A stretch of 64,000 nt of DNA, taken from assembly GCF_020859565.1 (NCBI RefSeq), contig NZ_JAJHUO010000010.1, positions 186,001 through 250,000 on the forward strand. The letters are read 5' to 3'. The position numbers and the translations under genes were made by a program. Below the pieces are notes generated by a model. That model did not search any database and had not been told where the DNA came from. It saw only the letters and a program-made list of their open reading frames with translations. This document shows, piece after piece, positions 1-9,065 of this stretch (the stretch's first letter is position 1; each line of letters opens with the position of its first letter). The stretch is from Saccharothrix luteola (GTDB lineage Bacteria; Actinomycetota; Actinomycetes; Mycobacteriales; Pseudonocardiaceae).

Positions 1-1605
<1,605 letters not shown>

Positions 1606-1606
1606 G

Positions 1607-2236
1607 TCAGCTCACCAATCCGGTGAAGACGGCGAAGGGAACGGAGAGGAAACCGGCGCAGATCGCCACGGCGACGCCGAGGCCGATCACGCGCGAGGTG
1701 GTGACGCCGAGCGTCTGGGTGGCGCTCCACACGCCGTGGCGGATGTGGAAGCCCAGCGCGAGCACGGCGACCGCGTACGCCAGCACCACGTACCAGTGCT
1801 GGAAGTCGGCGACCACGTTCGCGTGGATCTCGCCGGGCACGCCGTGGGGGTTGAGCCACCCGACGGTGAGGTCGAGCAGGTGGTAGACCACGAACAGGGC
1901 GATGATCACTCCGCCCCAGCGCATGGTGCGGGCCGCGTAACTGCCCTGGACGCGCCTGCGGTGCTCGTACCGGCCCTTGGCCTTGCGCGCTCTCGCGGTC
2001 AGTTGGTACGCGGCGACGAAGTGCAGGCCAACGCACGCGAGCAGCGCGACCCGCGTCGGCCAGACCGCGCCGATCTCGCGCAGCCACCGGCCGTAGCCGT
2101 CGATCGCGTCCGCGCCGGAGAAGACGGTCAGGTTGCCGAGCATGTGCACGACGACGTACAGCAGCAGTCCGGCGCCGGTGACCGCCATGACGACTTTCTT
2201 GCCGACGGTGGTGCGGTAGAGCCCGATCGTGTCCAC
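1607..2236 (-). CDS. sdhC: Succinate dehydrogenase cytochrome b558 subunit
   Basis: This 209-residue integral membrane protein anchors the flavoprotein and iron-sulfur subunits and binds haem b. About five hydrophobic helices are visible, with His residues in or near them ([41 protein letters not shown]) that fit di-haem ligation in the single-subunit cytochrome family. I chose GTG 2236 ([14 protein letters not shown]) because no ATG or GTG is available upstream before the divergent LysR gene. It is the first gene of the sdhC-sdhA operon, and its promoter must lie in the 60-70 bp shared with the LysR gene. Confidence 0.9.
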   Translation of the reverse strand: MDTIGLYRTTVGKKVVMAVTGAGLLLYVVVHMLGNLTVFSGADAIDGYGRWLREIGAVWPTRVALLACVGLHFVAAYQLTARARKAKGRYEHRRRVQGSYAARTMRWGGVIIALFVVYHLLDLTVGWLNPHGVPGEIHANVVADFQHWYVVLAYAVAVLALGFHIRHGVWSATQTLGVTTSRVIGLGVAVAICAGFLSVPFAVFTGLVS

Positions 2237-2295
2237 GTCGCTGACGGTAGGAACCGGCGTGACGAGTCGTCCAATACATCGTGAGCTGCCTGAAG

Positions 2296-2310
2296 ATAGC
2301 CTGTGGCTAT
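2296..2310. promoter_or_regulatory. Putative LysR-type operator overlapping the regulator start codon
   Basis: ATAGCC and GGCTAT form a perfect 6-bp inverted repeat around TGT. This fits the T-N11-A pattern of LysR-family binding sites. It lies between sdhC and the divergent LysR gene and covers the proposed ATG at 2309, so bound protein could repress its own gene and act on the sdh promoter. Confidence 0.6.
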
Positions 2311-3214
2311 GACGCTGCAGCAGCTCGTGTACTTCCTGGCAGTGGCCCGGACGCGGCACTTCACGCGTGCGGCGGCGGAGGCGCGTGTGGCGCAGCCCTC
2401 ACTGTCCAAGCAGATCCACGCGTTGGAGAAGGAGCTGGGCGCGGAGCTGTTCAGCCGGGCGCGGGGGAACGTCACGTTGACGCCGGCGGGTGAGGCGCTG
2501 CTGCCGGTGGCCGCCCGGATCCTGTCCGATGTGGACACGGCGCGGCTGGAGGTGGCCGAGCTGGTGGGGCTGCGGCGGGGGCGGGTGCGGGTCGGTGCGA
2601 CGCCGAGCCTGTGCGTCAGCCTGTTCGCGGACGTGATCAAGCGGTACCACGACGCGTACCCCGGGATCCAGGTGTCGGTGACGGAGGGCGGGTCGCGTGA
2701 CCTGGTGGCGGCGTTGGAGGCGGGGCAGCTCGACCTGGCGCTGGTGATCGTGTCGCCGGCGGACGCCGATCGGGCGTTGACGGTGGTGCCGGTGCTGCGG
2801 GAGGAACTGGTGGTGGCGTCGGCGGCGCCGTTGGGCGTGTCCCGGATGCGGTTGACGGACCTGCGCGAGCAGCCGCTGGTGATGTTCCGGCCGGGGTACG
2901 ACCTGCGGGAGACGACGTTGGCGGCGTGCCGGCAGGCGGGGTTCGAGCCGCGGTTCGCGGTGGAGGGCGGGGAGATGGACGCCGTGCTGCGGTTCGTTGA
3001 GGTGGGGTTGGGGGTGGCGATCGTGCCGAGCACGGTGCTGGCCACGCGGTCGTTGCACGGGACGCCGTTGACGCCGGCGACCACGCGGACGGTGGCGTTG
3101 GCGCACCGGACGGACGTGGCGCCGACGTCGGCCGGGCGTGCGTTCCAGAGCGTGCTGCTGGCGTTCCTGCGCGGGGCGGAAATGCCTTCGGGGGTTCACC
3201 TGGTGGGGTCGTAG
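2309..3214 (+). CDS. LysR-family transcriptional regulator
   Basis: A 301-residue LysR regulator with an N-terminal winged helix-turn-helix (residues 1-60, FTRAAAEARVAQPSLSKQI) and a C-terminal periplasmic-binding-like effector domain (about residues 85-290). It is divergent from sdhC, which suggests control of succinate dehydrogenase; this is inferred from position only. ATG 2309 gives the standard MTLQQLVYFLAVAR start, while GTG 2303 would add two residues. The inverted repeat at 2296-2310 covers both candidate starts. The effector is unknown; a C4-acid or redox-linked metabolite would fit the neighbour. Confidence 0.9.
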   Translation: MTLQQLVYFLAVARTRHFTRAAAEARVAQPSLSKQIHALEKELGAELFSRARGNVTLTPAGEALLPVAARILSDVDTARLEVAELVGLRRGRVRVGATPSLCVSLFADVIKRYHDAYPGIQVSVTEGGSRDLVAALEAGQLDLALVIVSPADADRALTVVPVLREELVVASAAPLGVSRMRLTDLREQPLVMFRPGYDLRETTLAACRQAGFEPRFAVEGGEMDAVLRFVEVGLGVAIVPSTVLATRSLHGTPLTPATTRTVALAHRTDVAPTSAGRAFQSVLLAFLRGAEMPSGVHLVGS

Positions 3215-3217
3215 GGT
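3212..3217 (+). promoter_or_regulatory. Putative -10 box for a leaderless GNAT transcript
   Basis: TAGGGT overlaps the LysR stop codon and ends 8 nt before GTG 3226. No Shine-Dalgarno sequence precedes that start, so this looks like a leaderless promoter. Confidence 0.4.
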
Positions 3218-3225
3218 GCTGGGTC

Positions 3226-3729
3226 GTGCTGATCCGACGCGAGACCACCGCCGACACCCAGGCCGTCCACGACGTGACGGAGGCCGCGTTCGCGGCGCGA
3301 CCGGGTGGGGAGGTGTGGCTGGTCGACGCGCTCCGGGCGGACCCCGGCTGGATCCCGGCCCTGTCCCTGGTCGCCGAGGTGGACGGCGCGGTCGTCGGTC
3401 ACGTCGTGTGCACGCGCGGGTCCGTGGGTGAGGCTCCCGCCCTGGGCCTCGGCCCGCTGAGCGTGCTGCCCGCCCACCAGCGCTCCGGCGTCGGCAAGGC
3501 CCTGATGCACACCGTCCTGGGCGCCGCCGACGCCCTCGACGAGCCCCTCGTGATCCTCCTGGGCGACCCGGCGTACTACTCCCGCTTCGGTTTCGCACTG
3601 GCGTCGACCTACGGCATCACCCCGCCGGACCCGGACTGGGCCCCGTACTTCCAGGCCCGGACCCTGTCGGCCTACACACCCGCCCTCACCGGCGCTTTCA
3701 CCTACGCCGCGCCGTTCAGCGCCCTGTAG
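3226..3729 (+). CDS. GNAT-family N-acetyltransferase
   Basis: A 167-residue single-domain GNAT protein of the YhbS-like type. The acetyl-CoA motif region reads LGPLSVLPAHQRSGVGKALM (about residues 76-95), with the R/Q-x-x-G-x-G/A signature visible as QRSGVG. A conserved late segment, GDPAYYSRFGFALA, is typical of this subgroup. The acceptor substrate cannot be read from the sequence. It begins with GTG 12 bp after the LysR stop and ends six bases from the convergent MetE-like gene. Confidence 0.88.
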   Translation: MLIRRETTADTQAVHDVTEAAFAARPGGEVWLVDALRADPGWIPALSLVAEVDGAVVGHVVCTRGSVGEAPALGLGPLSVLPAHQRSGVGKALMHTVLGAADALDEPLVILLGDPAYYSRFGFALASTYGITPPDPDWAPYFQARTLSAYTPALTGAFTYAAPFSAL

Positions 3730-3735
3730 CGGGGG

Positions 3736-4746
3736 TCACCAGTCCTCGGGCGGCTCCACGAACGCCTTGCCCACGTCACGCGTCAGCGCCAACGCACGCC
3801 GCACCCACTTCTCGCTCGCGCCGGCCATGCCGCACGTCGGCGTCGGCACCGCGTGCGTGCCCAGGATCGACCGCGGGAAACCGAGCCGGTCCACCAGGTC
3901 GAGCGCGGGCTGGGCCAGCGACTTCAGCGTCCTCGGCGTGCTCGGGTCGGTGCTCGGGGCCAGGCCCAGGAACAGCTGGGTCTTCTCCTCCCACGCCTCG
4001 CCGAGCTCGTCCCACATCGTGTCGTCCAGGATCGTGACGTCGAACGAGACGGCCATGGCACCCGCCCCGCGGATCAGCGTGATCGGCGGCTTCGGCGCGC
4101 AGCAGTGCACGATCACGTCCGCGTCGAGGCCGTCGATCACGGTCTGGAGCACGGCCCGCGCGTCCGGCTCGGGGACGGCGGCGACCGTGCCGAGCTTGGA
4201 CGGCGTCGGCAGCAGGCCCTTGAGCACGGCGGGCAGGCCCGGTTCGTCCAGCTGCACGACGACCTTCGCCCCGGTGCGCCTGGCGACCTCGGCGACGTGC
4301 CGGTTGAGGCCTTCGACCAGCGACTCGGTGTGCTCGCGCAGGGCGCCCTTGTCGGTCAGCACGCGGTGGCCGCGCGGCAGCTCGACGCTCGCGGCGAGCG
4401 TCCACGGCCCGGCGGACTGCACCTTCACCACCGGCGGCGGCACGGGCTCGGCGGCCTCCTCGAACGCGTCCAGGTCGCGGCGCAGCAGGTCGACCGCGCG
4501 CCGGTGGTCCTTGCCGGGGTGCGCGGCGGTCCGCCAACCGGACGGGACCACCTCGACCGGCAGGTCGACCAGGAGCGCGGCGGTGCGGCCGATCATGTCC
4601 GCGCCGACGCCCCGTGCGGGGAGTTCGGGCAGGTGAGGGAGCTCGGGGAGTTCGCCGAGAACGATCCTGGCGGCCTCCAGAGGGTCGGTTCCGGGTAGCG
4701 AGCCGATGCCGGTTGCGGCGCCGGCGGACCAAGGGAGGGCATCCAC
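3736..4746 (-). CDS. Short MetE-like (cobalamin-independent methionine synthase C-domain) protein
   Basis: A 336-residue protein corresponding to the catalytic barrel of cobalamin-independent methionine synthase without the N-terminal folate-binding half. The start carries GIGSLPGTDPLEAAR. Zinc-ligand-like elements are visible as VHCCAPKPP and, near the end, PTCGMAG. QLDEPGLP is the methyl-acceptor site motif. Actinobacteria commonly carry such core-MetE proteins. The methyl donor is uncertain, and full methionine synthase activity should not be assumed. Start is GTG 4746. The gene is convergent with the GNAT gene and divergent from the chitinase. Confidence 0.85.
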   Translation of the reverse strand: MDALPWSAGAATGIGSLPGTDPLEAARIVLGELPELPHLPELPARGVGADMIGRTAALLVDLPVEVVPSGWRTAAHPGKDHRRAVDLLRRDLDAFEEAAEPVPPPVVKVQSAGPWTLAASVELPRGHRVLTDKGALREHTESLVEGLNRHVAEVARRTGAKVVVQLDEPGLPAVLKGLLPTPSKLGTVAAVPEPDARAVLQTVIDGLDADVIVHCCAPKPPITLIRGAGAMAVSFDVTILDDTMWDELGEAWEEKTQLFLGLAPSTDPSTPRTLKSLAQPALDLVDRLGFPRSILGTHAVPTPTCGMAGASEKWVRRALALTRDVGKAFVEPPEDW

Positions 4747-4790
4747 CCGGACAGTCTCCCACTACGGGCGGTCGGCCGTTCGGGACTGAA

Positions 4791-4804
4791 AAGGTCTAGA
4801 CCCA
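4791..4804. promoter_or_regulatory. DasR-like (dre) operator, upstream copy
   Basis: A perfect palindrome GGTCTAGACC at 4793-4802 matches the core of the dre element bound by the GntR-type N-acetylglucosamine regulator DasR, and the 12-bp repeats known from Streptomyces chitinase promoters. It lies about 150 bp before the chitinase start. Confidence 0.65.
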
Positions 4805-4810
4805 TTGACG

Positions 4811-4828
4811 AGGTGGTCCAGTCCACCT
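4811..4828. promoter_or_regulatory. DasR-like (dre) operator, downstream copy
   Basis: AGGTGG and CCACCT flank a TGGTCCAGTCCACC-type core. The centre lies 22 bp, about two helical turns, from that of the upstream palindrome. The pair resembles the tandem elements of Streptomyces chitinase promoters. Seven of nine base pairs are symmetric. Confidence 0.55.
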
Positions 4829-4951
4829 ACGGTCACCTTGTCGGTGCCGACGGTGTTCGCGGGCACCGCCACGACGTGGTGTGGGGGCGTGCCGCGCCCC
4901 GCGCTCCCGCACCACTCCCACCCCGTTCCCCCTGCACGGGAGTAGGTTCCC

Positions 4952-6283
4952 ATGTCCTTCAAGCGCACGAGCCTGGCCGTACTCGCGGCAGGCGCCACCG
5001 CCGCCGGTCTGCTGCTGGCCGCCCCCGCGGGCGCCGCGCCGACACCGACGGCCGTGTTCACCCAGGACTCCGCGTGGAGTTCGGGCTACCAGGGCAAGTT
5101 CACCGTCACCGCGGGGTCGAGCGCGGTGTCCGGGTGGAAGGTCGAGTTCGACCTGCCGGCGGGCAGCGCGCCCGGCTCGTACTGGGACGCCACGCTGACC
5201 AGCAGCGGCTCGCACCACACGTTCACCAACCGCGAGTACAACGGCGGGCTCGCGGCGGGCGCGTCCACGTCGTTCGGGTTCCTGGTGAACGGCACGGGCC
5301 TGCCCGCCAACTGCAAGCTCAACGGCCAACCGTGCACCGGCGGCACGACCACGACGACCACGACGACGACCACGACCACCACTACGACTTCGGACCAGCC
5401 ACCCCTACCGGGCAGCCTGAAGTCCGCGCCGTACGTGGACATCACCATGCCGACGCCGTCGCTGGAGTCGGTCGCCCGCGCCACCGGGCAGAAGGTGTTC
5501 ACGCTCGCCTTCGCGCTCGCGGACAGCAGCGGCTGCAACCCCTCGTGGGGTGGCACGATCCCGTTGAACGACAGCCGGATCGTCAACGACGTGCGTGCGC
5601 TGAAGGCGTTGGGCGGTGATGTGATCGTGGCGACCGGCGGCGCCGCCGGGCCGTACCTGGAGTACTCGTGCCCCAGCGCCGACGCGTTGTTGGCGGCGTA
5701 CAAGAAGGTCCTCGACGCCGTCGGCAGCAACCACCTGGACGTGGACGTCGAGGCCACCATCCCGCACGACATGGTGAACACGGCGTTGAAGCGCCTGCAG
5801 ACCGAGCGCGGCACGTCGATCAGCTACACGATGCGCGTGCAGGGCGACGACTACGGCATGGACCCGTACTCGGTGCAGATCCTGCAGAACGCGGCGGCCA
5901 AGGGCCTGACCGTCCTCGTCAACCCCATGACCATGGAGTTCGGCTCCTCCCGGCCGGACTGGGGCGACGCCGTCATCGCCGCGGCGGAGAGCAGCCTGCG
6001 GCAGCTGAAGCAGATCTGGCCCGCCAAGTCGGACGCGGAGCTGAAGCGGCTGCTCGGCGTGACACCGATGATCGGCCGCAACTTCAACGGCAAGGTCTTC
6101 ACCCAGGCTCACGCGCGGAAGCTGGTGGCGTGGGCCAACGCGAACCGGATCGGCCTGCTGGGCTTCTGGTCGGTCGGCCGGGACAACGGCGGCTGCCCGG
6201 GCGGCGGCATCTCGCCGACGTGCAGCAGCATCAGCCAGACCCAGTACGAGTTCACCAACATCTTCAAGGGCTTCACCGCCTGA
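4952..6283 (+). CDS. Secreted chitinase, CBM2-polyThr-GH18
   Basis: A 443-residue extracellular chitinase. Residues 1-29 form a Sec signal peptide ending near AGA-A. Residues about 33-128 are a family 2 carbohydrate-binding module with the expected Trp and paired Cys (C121, C128). Residues 132-146 are a run of 15 Thr acting as a linker. The rest is a GH18 barrel whose active-site strand reads HLDVDVEA, giving the D-x-D-x-E catalytic series (D263, D265, E267). The linker is encoded by an ACC/ACG repeat that could vary in length. Two dre-like elements upstream suggest induction by chitin breakdown products through DasR. Confidence 0.95.
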   Translation: MSFKRTSLAVLAAGATAAGLLLAAPAGAAPTPTAVFTQDSAWSSGYQGKFTVTAGSSAVSGWKVEFDLPAGSAPGSYWDATLTSSGSHHTFTNREYNGGLAAGASTSFGFLVNGTGLPANCKLNGQPCTGGTTTTTTTTTTTTTTTSDQPPLPGSLKSAPYVDITMPTPSLESVARATGQKVFTLAFALADSSGCNPSWGGTIPLNDSRIVNDVRALKALGGDVIVATGGAAGPYLEYSCPSADALLAAYKKVLDAVGSNHLDVDVEATIPHDMVNTALKRLQTERGTSISYTMRVQGDDYGMDPYSVQILQNAAAKGLTVLVNPMTMEFGSSRPDWGDAVIAAAESSLRQLKQIWPAKSDAELKRLLGVTPMIGRNFNGKVFTQAHARKLVAWANANRIGLLGFWSVGRDNGGCPGGGISPTCSSISQTQYEFTNIFKGFTA

Positions 6284-6298
6284 CCTGGGAAAACGAGA

Positions 6299-6328
6299 AC
6301 GGGCCGCGCTGAGTCCAGCGCGGCCCGT
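6299..6328. terminator. Bidirectional terminator hairpin
   Basis: ACGGGCCGCGCTG pairs perfectly with CAGCGCGGCCCGT over a 4-nt loop, between the chitinase stop and the stop of the convergent fusion gene. No T-tract follows, as is usual in high-GC actinobacteria. Confidence 0.75.
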
Positions 6329-6340
6329 CCGGGTTGGTGG

Positions 6341-8125
6341 TCAGTCGGCGGGCTGGGCCGGGTCGGCGCAGAACACCGCCTTGATCAGCCCGTCCAACGC
6401 CGTGGGGAACACCCCGGCCGGGTCGACTTCGCCGGTCGTCAGGGAAGCGGTCAGGGTCTTGGTGCCGTCGGGGGTGCTGATCATCAGGGCGCCGTAGCCG
6501 CCGGGGGCGCCGCCGTTGTGGTGGACGATGGTGCCGTGCGGGCCGAGGTCTTGGACCCAGAGGCCCAGGCCGAGGTTGAGCTTGCCGTGCGGGGTGGTCA
6601 TCTCGGTCAGCAGCGGGGCCGGCAGGAGCTTGCCGCCCAGCAGCGCGGAGATGAAGGTGCTTAGGTCCTCGGCGGTCGAGATCAGGTCGCCGGCGCCGGC
6701 CAGCAGGGACGGGTTCTGGCGGCAGACGTCGACGACCTTCCACTCGCCTGCGTCCTGGTAGCGGTAGTAGCCGTGGGCGTGCGGGCCCGGGAGGTCCGGC
6801 GAGTCGGCCGACACCACGGTGTCCGACAGGCCGAGCGGCTCCAGGATCCGCTGCCGCACCTCTTCCGCGTAGGTCCGGCCGGTGATCTTCTCGATCAGCA
6901 GCAGGGCCAGCGTGTAGTTGGTGTTGGCGTAGCTCTGATCCGTCCCCGGCTCGAAGCGCGCCGGCTTGGACAACGCGAACCGCACCAGTTCCTCGGGCCG
7001 GTAGGAGTGGAACCTGTTGTCCACCCACGCCTTGCCGGTCGAGGGCAGCCCCATCACGAACGTCCCGTCCGGCTCGACGTCGCCCGTGTAGTTGTACAAG
7101 CCGCTGGTGTGCCGCAGCAGCATCCGCACCGTGATCCGCTCGTCCAGCCCGAGCTCGGGCAGGCTGTCGGCGACCGGGCTGTCCAGCCCGATCCGGCCCT
7201 CGGCCACCAGTTGCAGCACCACGGTCGCGGTGAACGGCTTGCTGACGCTGCCCGCCCACACCTGCCCGTTGGCCGGCGGCTCGGCGGTCCCGCCCAGCTC
7301 GCTCACGCCGGCGCGGCCGACCCAGTCGCCCCGCTCGTCGTGCACGCGCAGTTCCGCACTGGCGAAACCGGCGTCGACGACCGCCTGCACGGCCTGCTGC
7401 AACTCCGGGCGGTCCGGCCCGGCGGAGGCCGACCGCGACTGGTCGACCGCGTCGCCGGGGAGGCTGTGCGCGGTGATGTCGCCGTACGAGGTGGTGGCGC
7501 GGATGTCGAGCCGGTCGGCGGAGCCCCCGGCGTTCACGAGCGCGTTGCGGATCCGGCCGTAGGACGTGCCGGCGTCCAGGGTGGCCGAGACGCCGTGGGC
7601 GGCGCCGATCGAGATCCCGCCCGCCTGGGTGGACAGGGTGACGGTGCCGCGCACGGCCTCGGCGATGCGGATGTCGCCCTTCTCTGTGCTGATCACGGCC
7701 GGACCGCCCAGGCGGCCGATCGAGACGTCACCGGCGTGGGCGGTGAGGTGGACGCTGTCCGCTTCGTCGAGCGTGACCACGCCGTGCGCGCCGTCGAAGA
7801 CGACGTCGCCGAGCCGTCCCTCGCCCCGGAACTCCGCGGCGGCGGCCTTCGCCTCGACCCGTGAGCCGGCGGGCAGCCGGACCGCCACCGCGACCGAGCC
7901 GGACGGGCCGAGGACCTGGTTGCCGGTCGGCGTCTCGATCCGCAGGACGCCGTCGGCGTAGGTGACGGTCGTCTGCTCCGCCGCCTTCACGTCGCGGCGC
8001 TTCGCGGCGTCCGCCGGCAGCACCTCGACGGTGGTGTCGACCCGGTCGGCGGCGATGATCTGGACGCTCCCCGAGGGGATGTCCAGGACGGTGGCGATCG
8101 GGGCGGGGGTGTCGAACGTCTGCAT
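6341..8125 (-). CDS. Fusion of DUF4097 beta-helix domain with class C beta-lactamase-like serine hydrolase
   Basis: A 594-residue protein with two parts. Residues 1-225 match the DUF4097/adhesin-like beta-strand repeat proteins common in actinobacteria (MQTFDTPAPIATVLDIPSGS). Residues about 238-590 are a serine beta-lactamase/DD-peptidase fold with SVSK (293-296), YAN (399-401) and HNGG (536-539) as active-site motifs. No signal peptide or membrane helix precedes the hydrolase, although its relatives are usually exported. ATG 8125 follows a GGAGAG ribosome-binding site. Reading continues upstream, but the extra residues look non-coding. Substrate is unknown; an esterase or peptidase role is as likely as beta-lactam hydrolysis. 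Confidence 0.8.
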   Translation of the reverse strand: MQTFDTPAPIATVLDIPSGSVQIIAADRVDTTVEVLPADAAKRRDVKAAEQTTVTYADGVLRIETPTGNQVLGPSGSVAVAVRLPAGSRVEAKAAAAEFRGEGRLGDVVFDGAHGVVTLDEADSVHLTAHAGDVSIGRLGGPAVISTEKGDIRIAEAVRGTVTLSTQAGGISIGAAHGVSATLDAGTSYGRIRNALVNAGGSADRLDIRATTSYGDITAHSLPGDAVDQSRSASAGPDRPELQQAVQAVVDAGFASAELRVHDERGDWVGRAGVSELGGTAEPPANGQVWAGSVSKPFTATVVLQLVAEGRIGLDSPVADSLPELGLDERITVRMLLRHTSGLYNYTGDVEPDGTFVMGLPSTGKAWVDNRFHSYRPEELVRFALSKPARFEPGTDQSYANTNYTLALLLIEKITGRTYAEEVRQRILEPLGLSDTVVSADSPDLPGPHAHGYYRYQDAGEWKVVDVCRQNPSLLAGAGDLISTAEDLSTFISALLGGKLLPAPLLTEMTTPHGKLNLGLGLWVQDLGPHGTIVHHNGGAPGGYGALMISTPDGTKTLTASLTTGEVDPAGVFPTALDGLIKAVFCADPAQPAD

Positions 8126-8236
8126 CGTGCTCTCCGGGGTGTTCGTCCGTGCTGACCTGCTGACGGGAACCACGATCGCCCGCCGTCCTGACACCGGGCG
8201 GCCACCGGGCTGACACGACCGCTGACACCGCCGCCC

Positions 8237-8242
8237 TAAGGT
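8237..8242 (+). promoter_or_regulatory. Putative -10 box for a leaderless thioesterase transcript
   Basis: TAAGGT ends six bases before ATG 8249, with no room for a ribosome-binding site. This spacing is typical of leaderless actinobacterial mRNAs. Confidence 0.45.
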
Positions 8243-8248
8243 GCAGGG

Positions 8249-8662
8249 ATGAACGGACCCGCGGAGATGCTCGCCAACGACGCCGCGTCGACCGCGCTCG
8301 GCATCAGGGCGCTCGAACTCGGTGACGGCACGGCCAAGCTGGCCATGACCGTCACCGACCGGATGGTCAACGGGCACGGGATCAGGCACGGCGGGTACGT
8401 GTTCCTGCTCGCCGACACCGCCTTCGCCTGCGCGTGCAACCGCCACGGCTCGGTGACCGTGGCGGCGCAGGCGGAGATCGACTTCATCGCCACCGTGCAC
8501 GAGGGTGACGAACTGGTGGCCGAGGCGGTGGAACGGGTGCGGTTCGGCCGCAGCGGGATCTACGACATCACCGTCCGCCGGGGCGAGGAGGTGGTGGCGG
8601 AGTTCCGCGGCCGGAGCCGGACCCTCAGGCCGACCGACGCAGACCCAGCACCTGGAGGGTGA
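8249..8662 (+). CDS. paaI: PaaI-type hydroxyphenylacetyl-CoA thioesterase
   Basis: A 137-residue hotdog-fold acyl-CoA thioesterase. The motif GIRHGGYVFLLADTAFACAC carries the HGG and the catalytic Asp of the PaaI group, followed by the central hotdog strand SVTVAAQAEIDFIATV. PaaI hydrolyses stalled ring-hydroxylated phenylacetyl-CoA intermediates, but no other phenylacetate genes are nearby, so a general housekeeping thioesterase is possible. Its last 38 bp overlap the convergent membrane-protein gene. Confidence 0.85.
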   Translation: MNGPAEMLANDAASTALGIRALELGDGTAKLAMTVTDRMVNGHGIRHGGYVFLLADTAFACACNRHGSVTVAAQAEIDFIATVHEGDELVAEAVERVRFGRSGIYDITVRRGEEVVAEFRGRSRTLRPTDADPAPGG

Positions 8663-9002
8663 TGAAACCCATCACGGCGATCGCCTGGGCAACGATCAGG
8701 AAAACGCCGAGCCCGGTCACCGGGAACCACCCGGCGAACGCGGTCAGGAAGCTGTCCAGCACCCACACCGAATTGCCGATCACCACCACCGCGACCAGTG
8801 GGCGAACGGGTCGGAGGCCGAGCACGAAAACGCCGACGCCGTAAGCGACGAGAAATGCGCCGAGGCCGATCACCAGACCGCGTGGCAATCCCGTGTCGAG
8901 GTCGAAGAGCAGGGCCAGCAGGCCCAGCCCGCCCGAGGCGACACCGTCGAGCTTGAGGGCGAAGCGGAGGAGACCGTCGTTGCGAACCTGAGTTGTCGTC
9001 AT
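8625..9002 (-). CDS. Small four-helix membrane protein, unknown function
   Basis: A 125-residue protein with four hydrophobic segments (roughly residues 20-35, 42-62, 68-88 and 98-120) separated by short charged loops. I do not recognise a named family. It resembles small integral membrane proteins annotated only as hypothetical in actinobacteria. ATG 9002 opens MTTTQVRNDGLL. Its 3' end overlaps the convergent thioesterase by 38 bp, so the two transcripts are mutually antisense there. Confidence 0.75.
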   Translation of the reverse strand: MTTTQVRNDGLLRFALKLDGVASGGLGLLALLFDLDTGLPRGLVIGLGAFLVAYGVGVFVLGLRPVRPLVAVVVIGNSVWVLDSFLTAFAGWFPVTGLGVFLIVAQAIAVMGFITLQVLGLRRSA

Positions 9003-9065
9003 GGCTCGAAAGCTAGGGCCGGTGGTACTGCCGGCGGTACGCCGAACACTGCCAACGCCTGCCAG

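Noticed and set aside
5345-5392. Tandem ACC/ACG repeat considered as a CRISPR-like or regulatory repeat
   Set aside because: It is in frame inside the chitinase and encodes the Thr linker.
8126-8500. 125 extra N-terminal codons in front of the DUF4097/hydrolase fusion
   Set aside because: They run through the divergent promoter and antisense to the thioesterase gene, look non-coding, and ATG 8125 has its own GGAGAG site.
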